A DNA stretch of 20,926 nt from Mageeibacillus sp. UBA1257 (GTDB lineage: Bacteria > Bacillota > Clostridia > UBA1212 > UBA1257): NCBI GenBank assembly GCA_002308775.1, contig DBVT01000115.1, positions 13,718 through 34,643 of the forward strand. The letters are read 5' to 3'. The position numbers were made by a program, and so were the translations under genes. This document shows, in pieces, positions 7,699 to 14,505 of this stretch. The notes under the pieces were generated by a model. The model made no database searches and was not told where the DNA came from. It worked only from the letters and a program-made list of their open reading frames with translations. Position 1 is the stretch's first letter; the number at the start of each line of letters is the position of its first letter.

Positions 7699-8376
7699 AT
7701 GATAAACGATACGAGCGGCAGAAATCAGGCCATAGTATCAGGAAAGATCGTAGACGAACTCAAATTCAGCCACGAAATTTACGGCGAAGGATTTTACTAT
7801 TTCAAGCTGGATGTGTGCCGTTTGAGCGGCGCGAACGATCTGATACCTGTAATGGTTTCGGAGAGACTTGCCGACAAAGAGGAATACAAAACAGGCAGAT
7901 ACGTGAAGATCGAAGGACAGTTCCGTTCGTACAATTTGACCGGTCCTTCGGGGGTTCATTTGCAGTTGATGGTCTTTGCGAGGGAGATAGAATTCGCAGA
8001 CGACGAGTTGCCGGAGAAGGACATCAACACAGTTTTACTTGACGGATTCGTGTGCAAGCCGCCCGTTTACAGGACCACGCCCTTTAATAGGGAGATCGGC
8101 GACATTTTACTGGCGGTCAACAGGGCATATAACAAATCTGACTACATTCCGTGTATACTCTGGGGAAGAAACGCGAGATTCGCGGGAAAACTCAAAGTGG
8201 GCGAGAATGTGAGAGTCACGGGAAGGATCCAGAGCAGGACGTACCAGAAGAAAAAGGACAACGGCGAGACGGTCGAAAAAACTGCTTACGAACTGTCAGT
8301 TTCCAGGATCGAAATGGTAAAACCGGGCGAGGAATACGAAGACGTGACAGGTCGGGAGGATCCGCCGAAAGAGTAA
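7699..8376 (+). CDS. Tandem OB-fold single-stranded DNA-binding-like protein
   Basis: A 225-residue protein with two OB-fold, SSB-like halves. The first (about 9-95) runs from NQAIVSGKIVDELKFSHE through RYVKIEGQFRSY. The second (about 108-210) runs from INTVLLDGFVCKPPVYRTTP through ENVRVTGRIQSRTYQKK to ELSVSRIE. The second half carries the usual SSB signals: an RTTP-like strand, ILLAVNRAY, and an IPCILWGRNA core. A charged tail ends in EDPPKE and lacks the acidic DDDIPF-type tip through which SSB recruits partners. ATG 7699 has GGAGG eight or nine bases upstream. It follows upp and precedes the P-loop gene, so context gives no firm role. It is probably not the main replicative SSB, which has one OB domain. 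Binding to single-stranded DNA or RNA is inferred from fold only. Confidence 0.75.
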   Translation: MINDTSGRNQAIVSGKIVDELKFSHEIYGEGFYYFKLDVCRLSGANDLIPVMVSERLADKEEYKTGRYVKIEGQFRSYNLTGPSGVHLQLMVFAREIEFADDELPEKDINTVLLDGFVCKPPVYRTTPFNREIGDILLAVNRAYNKSDYIPCILWGRNARFAGKLKVGENVRVTGRIQSRTYQKKKDNGETVEKTAYELSVSRIEMVKPGEEYEDVTGREDPPKE

Positions 8377-8394
8377 AAAGTTACCTGTTTCTTG

Positions 8395-8423
8395 TTGCAA
8401 AAAAATCGAAAAAAGGGTAAACT
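8395..8423 (+). promoter_or_regulatory. Possible promoter of the small P-loop gene
   Basis: TTGCAA (8395-8400) and TAAACT (8418-8423) are 17 bases apart, shortly after the stop codon of the tandem-OB gene and 56 bases before the P-loop start. The -35 box matches that of the PucR-like regulator promoter. Confidence 0.5.
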
Positions 8424-8463
8424 ATAGTTAACTCAAAATCGCGAAAAGCGGTAATATACAAGT

Positions 8464-8468
8464 GGAGG
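8464..8468 (+). promoter_or_regulatory. Ribosome binding site that fixes the P-loop gene start
   Basis: GGAGG ends one base before an in-frame TTG (8470), which is too close to be used, and ten bases before ATG 8479. This decides for ATG 8479. Confidence 0.75.
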
Positions 8469-8478
8469 ATTGATCAAA

Positions 8479-8886
8479 ATGGTTAAGGTATTCTACGGCC
8501 GAAAAGGAATGGGCAAGACTAAACGCATGATCGATACCGCAAACGATCTTGCGGCAACCAGCAACGGTAATGTCGTATACATAGATGACAGCAGAGAGCT
8601 TTCGATAAAACTCACTCACAAGATCAGATTTATCAATATTTCCGATTATCCCGTGCATGGCGCAGAAGCATTTCTCGGATTCCTTTGCGGTGTAGCTTCG
8701 CAGAATTACGATATAGAGACGATTTTTATTGACGGCCTTACGTACATCGTAAAGCAGGATGTCGAATCTCTTAAGGTCTTCTTCGAAGGCGTTGAGAACA
8801 TTTCAAGATCGCAGAAAGTGGATTTCTATATGAGCATAAACGGCGACGAGAACGATATCCCCGACGTGGTCAAGCCGTTCATCTGA
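8479..8886 (+). CDS. Small P-loop NTPase-like protein of unknown function
   Basis: A 135-residue cytoplasmic protein. It begins with a short strand and a Walker A motif, GRKGMGKT (7-14). A Walker B-like strand, IETIFIDG with Asp85, follows. The rest alternates strands and helices and ends in NDIPDVVKPFI. It is too short for a typical motor ATPase and has no membrane segment. From memory, similar small Clostridia proteins are sometimes labelled as PilT-like, but none of the type IV pilus ATPase motifs or domains is present and no pilus genes are near, so I do not adopt that name. It has its own promoter and terminator, so it is a single-gene transcription unit. Nucleotide binding is likely; the role is unknown. 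Confidence 0.8.
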   Translation: MVKVFYGRKGMGKTKRMIDTANDLAATSNGNVVYIDDSRELSIKLTHKIRFINISDYPVHGAEAFLGFLCGVASQNYDIETIFIDGLTYIVKQDVESLKVFFEGVENISRSQKVDFYMSINGDENDIPDVVKPFI

Positions 8887-8964
8887 TCGTTTTGATTTTA
8901 ACTGACGGAGAGTTTGATCAGGTGACTGTAAGAGGCGAAGAAAAGAAAAACTGACACAAAGAAG

Positions 8965-8995
8965 GCGGTTTTCGGCAGTCGAAAGCCGCTTTTTT
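8965..8995 (+). terminator. Rho-independent terminator after the P-loop gene
   Basis: A 10-base-pair hairpin has arms 8965-8974 and 8980-8989, one G-U pair and a 5-base loop, followed by TTTTTT (8990-8995). It closes the P-loop unit, only 37 bases before the priA start codon. Confidence 0.92.
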
Positions 8996-9000
8996 ATAAC
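8972..9000 (+). promoter_or_regulatory. Candidate priA operon promoter nested in the terminator
   Basis: TCGGCA (8972-8977, four of six matches to TTGACA) and TATAAC (8995-9000, five of six) are 17 bases apart. The -35 box sits in the hairpin and the -10 box starts at the last T of the terminator tract. The predicted start near 9006 would leave a leader of about 27 bases for priA. No other promoter fits in the 37 bases after the terminator. Confidence 0.4.
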
Positions 9001-9032
9001 AAAAGAGGCAAAAACGAGAGAAAAACGGTAAA

Positions 9033-11279
9033 ATGACGGCTGACATTTTTTTACTTCAGAGCACAAGTGAATATGACGATCTTTACACGTATGCCGTACC
9101 GGAGGATATGGAGAACACGGTAAGAGCGGGCGTTTTCGTCGACGTGCCATTCGGCCCTTCAAACAGAACCGTCACGGGCGTTGTGAGGCGCACCGGCGAA
9201 GAAAAAAAAGAAGGAATACTTTTAAAAAATATATCAGGCCTGAACGCAGATCACGAACCTTTTTCGGAAAAGGAACTCGATCTGTGCGATGATATAAGTA
9301 AAAATTACATCTGCACGAGGGGCGCCGCCGCAAAGCTCATAATGCCTCCGGGAGCGGAAGCAAAGGGGCAGACGGTGAAAAAAGCACGTCTCGCAATTTC
9401 ACGGGAGGACGCCGAAAAACTGATCGAAGGAGACGATCTCAGAGATATCGGTTGGATCGAAACGATAAGGCTGCTTCTGGAGAACGGACAGATGCCCGTA
9501 AAGGAACTTCTGCAGATAATGGGCGCCAAAACGGAATCGTTTATTAAAACGCTCGAAAAAAGAGGATATATATCCGTATGCCGAGAGCGGGAAGAAAAAG
9601 AACAGCTCTGCGCAAAAAAAGAGACGACAGAGAGGTCAAGACCGTTAGAGCTCAATGAAGAGCAGCGGAAAGCGTTCGATAAGATATACGGGCTGATGAG
9701 TGATAAAAGGTTTGCCGAATGCCTTCTTTTCGGCGTGACGTCAGGCGGTAAAACGGAGGTCTACCTTCAGCTCGTACAAAGGGCTATAGACGAAGGCGAG
9801 AAGGTAATTGTGCTTGTGCCCGAGATATCACTGACGCCGCAGATGACGGCGCGTTTTACGAACAGATTCGGAGGAAAAGTCGCGATATTCCACAGCAGGC
9901 TCACGGATACCGAGAGAAGAAGAGAGTGGCAGAAGGCGAAAAACGGAGAGGTCGATGTAGTAATCGGAGCAAGATCCGCTGTATTTGCGCCTTTTGAAAA
10001 AGTCGCGCTTTATATAATAGACGAGGAACAGGAAAAAACATACAAATCTGAAGAAAGTCCGAGATACCAGGCCGGCGAGGTAGCCGTGATGAGGGCAAAA
10101 CAGGACGGAGCGGTCGTGCTCTACGGTTCTGCGACGCCTTCGATCGAGACATTTTACAGAGCTGAAAAAGGCGAGATCCATTACGCCGAAATATTGCACA
10201 GGGCGACGAAATTCGGTCTTCCGACTGTCGAAACGGTCGATATGAGAGAATCTGTGCGAGAGGGAAACACAGGCATTTTCTCTTCAAGGCTTTTCGGCGA
10301 AATGAAAAAGAATATCGAGAATCACGAGCAGACGATAGTATTCGTTCAGAGAAGAGGATATTCAAAGGACATGCTCTGCGAGGACTGCGGTAAAACTATG
10401 GTCTGCGCAAAGTGCAGAGTCGCGATGACTGTCCATGAAAAAATCGGAAGGCTCATCTGCCACTACTGCGGCAACACGGTAAAAATACCGGAAAAATGTC
10501 CCGGATGCGGCAGCACGAGGTTAAAACGCTGGGGCGTGGGTACGGAACGCGTCGAGGAGGAACTCAGAAGCCTCTTCCCGGGCTCTTCGGTGGTCAGGAT
10601 GGATATGGATACTACTGCGGGCAGAGAAGGCCACGAAAAGGCTCTCAGGGCCTTTGGCGACGACAAGGCTGATTTCCTCGTGGGAACTCAGATGATCGCG
10701 AAAGGACACGATTTTCCGGGAGTCACGCTCGTGGGAGTTGTTTCGGCTGATTCTCTTTTGAATATCAGATCTTACGACGCCGCGGAAAAAGCATTCCAAC
10801 TCATCACCCAGGTCTGCGGAAGAGCAGGCAGAGGAGATACTCCGGGCAGAGTGATCATACAGGCATACAATCTCGATTCATACGCCCTCGTTTCAGCTGC
10901 CGCACAGGACTATCGAAAATTTTACGATACGGAGAGCGAAATAAGGAAACTGCTGAATTATCCTCCGTACTGCGCGATGGGGACTGTGATATTTTACTCT
11001 GAAAACGACAGGGCGGCTTTCGACAGGGCTGACGCGTCGTTCGACATACTTTGTCAAAGCGCCCGTGAAAATGGTATAATAAAAACGGATATTCTGGGAC
11101 CCGCCAGATGTCCGATGCCGAAACTCAAGGATAAATACAGATGGAGAATAACGGTAAAAACAGGCACGAAGGAAGAACTTCTCGCGATATTGACGTCTTT
11201 TACGAAGAAATATGGCAAAAAGTTCGGATTCAACAAGAAAAAAGGCAAGGATGACATCACCTGCCACACGGAGGTTTGA
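9033..11279 (+). CDS. priA: Primosomal protein N', replication restart helicase PriA
   Basis: A 3'-to-5' DNA helicase that recognises stalled forks and loads the replicative helicase. The 748-residue protein has the normal PriA layout: a 3' DNA-binding domain (1-100), a winged-helix region, helicase lobe 1 with Walker A GVTSGGKT (234-241) and the Walker B box DEEQ (330-333), then the GSATPSIE motif. An insertion of eight cysteines in four CxxC pairs (CEDC, CAKC, CHYC, CPGC) binds two zinc ions. Lobe 2 carries VGTQMIAKGHDFPGVTLV and QVCGRAGRG. The PriA box is often DEEH; glutamine here is a tolerated variant. The Shine-Dalgarno before ATG 9033 is weak (GAGAG). It is the first gene of a long operon and its stop overlaps the def leader. 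Confidence 0.97.
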   Translation: MTADIFLLQSTSEYDDLYTYAVPEDMENTVRAGVFVDVPFGPSNRTVTGVVRRTGEEKKEGILLKNISGLNADHEPFSEKELDLCDDISKNYICTRGAAAKLIMPPGAEAKGQTVKKARLAISREDAEKLIEGDDLRDIGWIETIRLLLENGQMPVKELLQIMGAKTESFIKTLEKRGYISVCREREEKEQLCAKKETTERSRPLELNEEQRKAFDKIYGLMSDKRFAECLLFGVTSGGKTEVYLQLVQRAIDEGEKVIVLVPEISLTPQMTARFTNRFGGKVAIFHSRLTDTERRREWQKAKNGEVDVVIGARSAVFAPFEKVALYIIDEEQEKTYKSEESPRYQAGEVAVMRAKQDGAVVLYGSATPSIETFYRAEKGEIHYAEILHRATKFGLPTVETVDMRESVREGNTGIFSSRLFGEMKKNIENHEQTIVFVQRRGYSKDMLCEDCGKTMVCAKCRVAMTVHEKIGRLICHYCGNTVKIPEKCPGCGSTRLKRWGVGTERVEEELRSLFPGSSVVRMDMDTTAGREGHEKALRAFGDDKADFLVGTQMIAKGHDFPGVTLVGVVSADSLLNIRSYDAAEKAFQLITQVCGRAGRGDTPGRVIIQAYNLDSYALVSAAAQDYRKFYDTESEIRKLLNYPPYCAMGTVIFYSENDRAAFDRADASFDILCQSARENGIIKTDILGPARCPMPKLKDKYRWRITVKTGTKEELLAILTSFTKKYGKKFGFNKKKGKDDITCHTEV
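11051..11080 (+). promoter_or_regulatory. Internal promoter candidate within priA, upstream of def
   Basis: TTGTCA (11051-11056) and a perfect TATAAT (11075-11080) are separated by 18 bases, with an extended -10 TG at 11072-11073. It lies about 200 bases before the def start and could supply def, fmt and the downstream genes independently of priA. This is the best promoter-like sequence I see inside any gene of the window. Confidence 0.5.
11270..11274 (+). promoter_or_regulatory. Ribosome binding site that fixes the def start
   Basis: GGAGG lies seven bases before ATG 11282 but only one base before the in-frame TTG at 11276, so ATG 11282 is the real start. The site is inside the last codons of priA. 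Confidence 0.8.
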
Positions 11280-11281
11280 TC

Positions 11282-11758
11282 ATGGCTGTAAGAAGGATAA
11301 GAGTGGAGGACGATCCGATCCTCAGAATGAAATGCAAGGAAGTCAGGGAATTCAATAAAGGCCTTGAAATGCTCATAGATGATATGTTCGACACGATGTA
11401 CAAGGCAAACGGAGTCGGTCTCGCCGCGCCTCAGATAGGCATACTGAAGAGGATAGTCGTAATAGACGATTGCGACGGACACAAATTTGAACTTATCAAC
11501 CCGCAGATCGTCGAGGCAGAAGGAGAGCAGGTCTCCACAGAAGGATGCCTGAGCCTTCCGGGCCACATCGGCGAGGTAAAAAGACCGCTCAAGGTCACTG
11601 TCAGGGCTTTTAATAAAAAGGGCGAAGAAATAGAGATGCATGCTGAAGAACAGCTTGCGGTGATCATAAGCCACGAGCTGGACCATCTTGAAGGGATACT
11701 TTACAAGGACAAGGCGACAGACTACAGGTTAAACGATCCGCAAGGGAAAAAGAGGTAA
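11282..11758 (+). CDS. def: Peptide deformylase
   Basis: A cytoplasmic metalloenzyme that removes the formyl group from the N-terminal methionine of new proteins. It has 158 residues with all three family motifs: GVGLAAPQ (44-51), EGCLS (87-91) with metal ligand Cys89, and HELDH (131-135) with metal ligands His131 and His135 and catalytic Glu132. The short form and the EGCLS motif fit type 1 deformylases. It begins two bases after the priA stop and is followed 13 bases later by fmt, the enzyme that adds the formyl group, an ancient and common pairing. Confidence 0.97.
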   Translation: MAVRRIRVEDDPILRMKCKEVREFNKGLEMLIDDMFDTMYKANGVGLAAPQIGILKRIVVIDDCDGHKFELINPQIVEAEGEQVSTEGCLSLPGHIGEVKRPLKVTVRAFNKKGEEIEMHAEEQLAVIISHELDHLEGILYKDKATDYRLNDPQGKKR

Positions 11759-11771
11759 GAAAGCAGCAGAT

Positions 11772-12707
11772 ATGAGATTCAACGTGATATTCATGGGGAC
11801 GCCTGATTTTGCGCTTCCCTCGCTTGAAATGCTGATAAGAGAGCACAATGTTACGGCAGTGGTCACGAAGAAGGACACCCCGAAGGGAAGGGGCAACAAA
11901 ATGACTCCGCCACCCGTAAAAGTTTTGGCGAGCGCCCACGGAATACCCGTTCTGCAGCCCCAAAGCGCCAAATCAGATGAATTTTACGATGAAATGAGAC
12001 AGTATCCGTGCGACATAGTCGTAACAGCGGCGTACGGTAAAATACTCCCTCAAAGAGTTCTCGATATCCCGAAATACGGAACGATAAACGTGCACGCGGG
12101 ACTTCTTCCGGAATACAGGGGAGCTGCTCCTCTTTGGCACTGCATAATAAACGGCGAAAAAGAGACCGGAGTCACAACGATGCTCACTGACGCAGGAATG
12201 GATACGGGTGACATTTTACTCGAGTACAGATGCGATCTGGATGATTCTGTAACAGTGGGAGAGCTCACGGACAAGCTGGCAGTCGAAGGGGCGGAACTTC
12301 TTAAAATCACACTCGAAAAGCTCGCGGACGGCACGCTGGAGAGAAGAAAACAGGACGATTCAAGAGCGGGATACGCTCCGATGATAAAAAAAGAGGACGC
12401 TCATATAGACTGGACAAAAAACGCGAAGCAGGTGCACGATCTGATCAGAGGCACGGAGCCTTCGCCGGGATCGTTCACATTTTATAACGGGGAGAGATTC
12501 AAGATAAGGAAGTCTGAAGTGCTCGCAAGAAGCGAACATTTCGGCGCGCCGGGAGAGATCATAAGAGTATCGAAAGACGGCATCGACGTCGCGGCGGGAG
12601 AGGGACTTTTGCGCATACTCGAACTGCAGACTGATTCGTCAAAGAGAATGAATGTCGCATCTTATCTCAACGGACACAAAATAGCGGAGAATACCATTTT
12701 ATGCTGA
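11772..12707 (+). CDS. fmt: Methionyl-tRNA formyltransferase
   Basis: It transfers a formyl group from 10-formyl-tetrahydrofolate to initiator Met-tRNA. The 311-residue protein, normal in length, starts with VIFMGTPDFALPSLE. The active-site set is Asn106 and His108 (INVHAGLLPEYRG) and Asp144 in DTGDIL, matching Asn108, His110 and Asp146 of the E. coli enzyme. The C-terminal tRNA-binding OB domain is present from about residue 205 (IDWTKNAKQVHDLIRG). ATG 11772 is preceded by AAGAAAG. The last codons overlap rlmN by 7 bases, so the two are translationally coupled. Confidence 0.97.
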   Translation: MRFNVIFMGTPDFALPSLEMLIREHNVTAVVTKKDTPKGRGNKMTPPPVKVLASAHGIPVLQPQSAKSDEFYDEMRQYPCDIVVTAAYGKILPQRVLDIPKYGTINVHAGLLPEYRGAAPLWHCIINGEKETGVTTMLTDAGMDTGDILLEYRCDLDDSVTVGELTDKLAVEGAELLKITLEKLADGTLERRKQDDSRAGYAPMIKKEDAHIDWTKNAKQVHDLIRGTEPSPGSFTFYNGERFKIRKSEVLARSEHFGAPGEIIRVSKDGIDVAAGEGLLRILELQTDSSKRMNVASYLNGHKIAENTILC

Positions 12708-13753
12708 ATTTGCTCGATTTGACAACGGAAGATATGCAGCAGTACGTCACCGGTCTCGGCTATCCGAAATACAGGGCTGCCCAGGTCAGAAAATGGCTGT
12801 ATGAGGGCGTTCCCTTTGAGGAGATGTCTGATCTTCCGTCAGAAATGCGGGCAAAACTCGCTTCCGAATGCGAGCAGCCTTCTCTTGAGATCAAAGCGAA
12901 GCTCGAATCGAAGCTCGATGAGACAAAGAAATACCTGTTCGCAGTAGGCGGAGGGAATATAATAGAAAGCGTTTTAATGAGATACAAATACGGCTGGTCA
13001 GCGTGCATATCGTCCCAGATCGGATGCAGGATGGGATGCAGATTCTGCGCTTCTTCAGGCATAGGTTTTGTGGGAGATCTCACCGCGGGGCAGATGCTCG
13101 GCCAGATCATTTCGATGAACAGAGACAACGGCATCAGGATAGGCCACGTCGTTATAATGGGCATCGGAGAGCCTATGGACAACTACGACAACGTCGTCTC
13201 TTTTCTTAAAAAAGCAACCTCGGAGGACGGCCTTGGAATCAGCGCAAGGCACATATCTCTGTCAACGTGCGGTGTGGTTCCGGGAATCGAAAAACTCGCA
13301 AACGAGGGCCTTCCCGTAACGCTTTCCGTATCTCTTCACGCTCCTTCTGACGATATCAGATCGTCCATGATGCCTATAAATAACAAATATTCTATTGACA
13401 AATTGCTCAATGCGTGCAATAGTTATGTGGGGGTGACAGGCAGAAGGATAACATTTGAGTATTCACTGATCAGCGGCGTCAACGACTCTAAGGAGCACGC
13501 TCTGATGCTCGCAAGGAAGCTCAAAGGTATGCTTTGCCATGTCAACCTTATACCCGTAAACAAGATAGAAAACGGTGTTTACACACGCCCTGACCGTAAA
13601 ACGATCGACGCTTTTGCAGAGGTCCTTAACGGCGCGGGCATTTCGGCCACTGTCAGAAGAGAACTCGGGAGGGATATCGACGCTGCGTGCGGACAGCTTC
13701 GGAGGACACTTATAGAGCAGGCCGCAAATAATAACGAAGGGAGCGGTAAATGA
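12701..13753 (+). CDS. rlmN: Dual-specificity RlmN rRNA/tRNA methyltransferase
   Basis: A radical SAM enzyme that methylates C2 of adenine 2503 in 23S rRNA and of adenine 37 in some tRNAs. The 350-residue protein has the iron-sulphur cluster motif CRMGCRFC (Cys109, 113 and 116). It also has both mechanistic cysteines: Cys102, seven residues before the cluster as in E. coli (Cys118), and Cys330 in DAACGQL, the methyl-carrying residue. GIGEPMDNYDNV is the usual SAM-binding GEP motif. ATG 12701 overlaps fmt. In many Firmicutes rsmB separates fmt and rlmN; here they are directly joined. The stop overlaps the PP2C start as ATGA. Confidence 0.97.
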   Translation: MLNLLDLTTEDMQQYVTGLGYPKYRAAQVRKWLYEGVPFEEMSDLPSEMRAKLASECEQPSLEIKAKLESKLDETKKYLFAVGGGNIIESVLMRYKYGWSACISSQIGCRMGCRFCASSGIGFVGDLTAGQMLGQIISMNRDNGIRIGHVVIMGIGEPMDNYDNVVSFLKKATSEDGLGISARHISLSTCGVVPGIEKLANEGLPVTLSVSLHAPSDDIRSSMMPINNKYSIDKLLNACNSYVGVTGRRITFEYSLISGVNDSKEHALMLARKLKGMLCHVNLIPVNKIENGVYTRPDRKTIDAFAEVLNGAGISATVRRELGRDIDAACGQLRRTLIEQAANNNEGSGK

Positions 13754-14487
13754 TGGAGTACTATGCCGAGAGTAACAAAGGCTGTCTGCGCGAACTGAAC
13801 GAAGACAATTACTGCTGCGGCTCGTCACATGGCGGTACGTCTTTTTACTTTGCCGTTGCCGACGGTCTGGGAGGACATAACGCGGGAGAAGCGGCGAGCA
13901 GGATAGCCGTGGATCTTTTTGCCGAAAGACTGCCTTTTGTGGAGACCACCGAGATAAAAACAGCGGGAAAATGCATCACGGAGATCATCGAAAAGGCGAA
14001 CAGAAGGATCCTGAACGCCGCGGATGAGGAAAAAAGTCTCAGCGGAATGGGTACGACGGCGGTCATCGGCGTAGTCGATAAAGACAATGTTCTGACAGTC
14101 GGAAACGCCGGAGACAGCAGGGCATATCTGCTTTCGGAAAACGGTTTTACCAAGCTGACGACGGATCACACGTACGTGGAGTATTTAGTCGGATGCGGAA
14201 TGCTGAAGAGGGAAGAGGCTGCAAACCACCCTGACAGGAGCATGCTGACGAAAGCTCTCGGAACAGACGAGGTCGTTGAGCCTGACATTTTTACCTTCGA
14301 GCTCAAGAGCGGAGACAGGCTTTTGTTCTGCTCGGACGGACTTTACGTGATGCTGGGCGATGAAATAATAAAAGAGAAACTTGAAAACAAATCGGCGGAC
14401 GTCGAATCGATCTGCCGCGAACTTGTGAGGTCTGCGATAGAAGCGGGCGGACACGATAACGTGACTGTGATAGTCGCAGAGATTTGA
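13750..14487 (+). CDS. prpC: PP2C-type Ser/Thr protein phosphatase (Stp/PrpC)
   Basis: A manganese- or magnesium-dependent phosphatase that reverses phosphorylation by the adjacent PASTA kinase. The 245-residue protein has the full bacterial PP2C motif set in order: RELNEDNY, VADGLGGHNAGE, GMGTTAV, VGNAGDSRAYL, TTDHTYVEYLV, FCSDGLYVML and GGHDNVTVIV, which include the metal-binding aspartates. Two starts are possible, ATG 13750 overlapping the rlmN stop and ATG 13753 right after it; AAGGGAG at 13737-13743 suits both. It ends 18 bases before the kinase, and the two form the usual eSTP/eSTK pair. The symbol follows the B. subtilis name. Confidence 0.96.
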   Translation: MMEYYAESNKGCLRELNEDNYCCGSSHGGTSFYFAVADGLGGHNAGEAASRIAVDLFAERLPFVETTEIKTAGKCITEIIEKANRRILNAADEEKSLSGMGTTAVIGVVDKDNVLTVGNAGDSRAYLLSENGFTKLTTDHTYVEYLVGCGMLKREEAANHPDRSMLTKALGTDEVVEPDIFTFELKSGDRLLFCSDGLYVMLGDEIIKEKLENKSADVESICRELVRSAIEAGGHDNVTVIVAEI

Positions 14488-14505
14488 AGACGGAGGTTGT
14501 GACCT

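Noticed and set aside
8479..8886. PilT-type twitching motility label for the small P-loop protein
   Set aside because: It has only Walker motifs in common, is less than half the size of PilT, and has no pilus genes nearby.
8909..8921. Thirteen bases matching the start of 16S rRNA (GGAGAGTTTGATC)
   Set aside because: The match stops at once, and no other rRNA-like sequence follows. A chance match next to a terminator is more likely.
8922..8954. Ten-codon GTG frame with a GGAG upstream, followed by a hairpin, like an attenuation leader
   Set aside because: The peptide has no run of regulatory codons, no competing hairpin is visible, and the hairpin is explained as the terminator of the P-loop gene.
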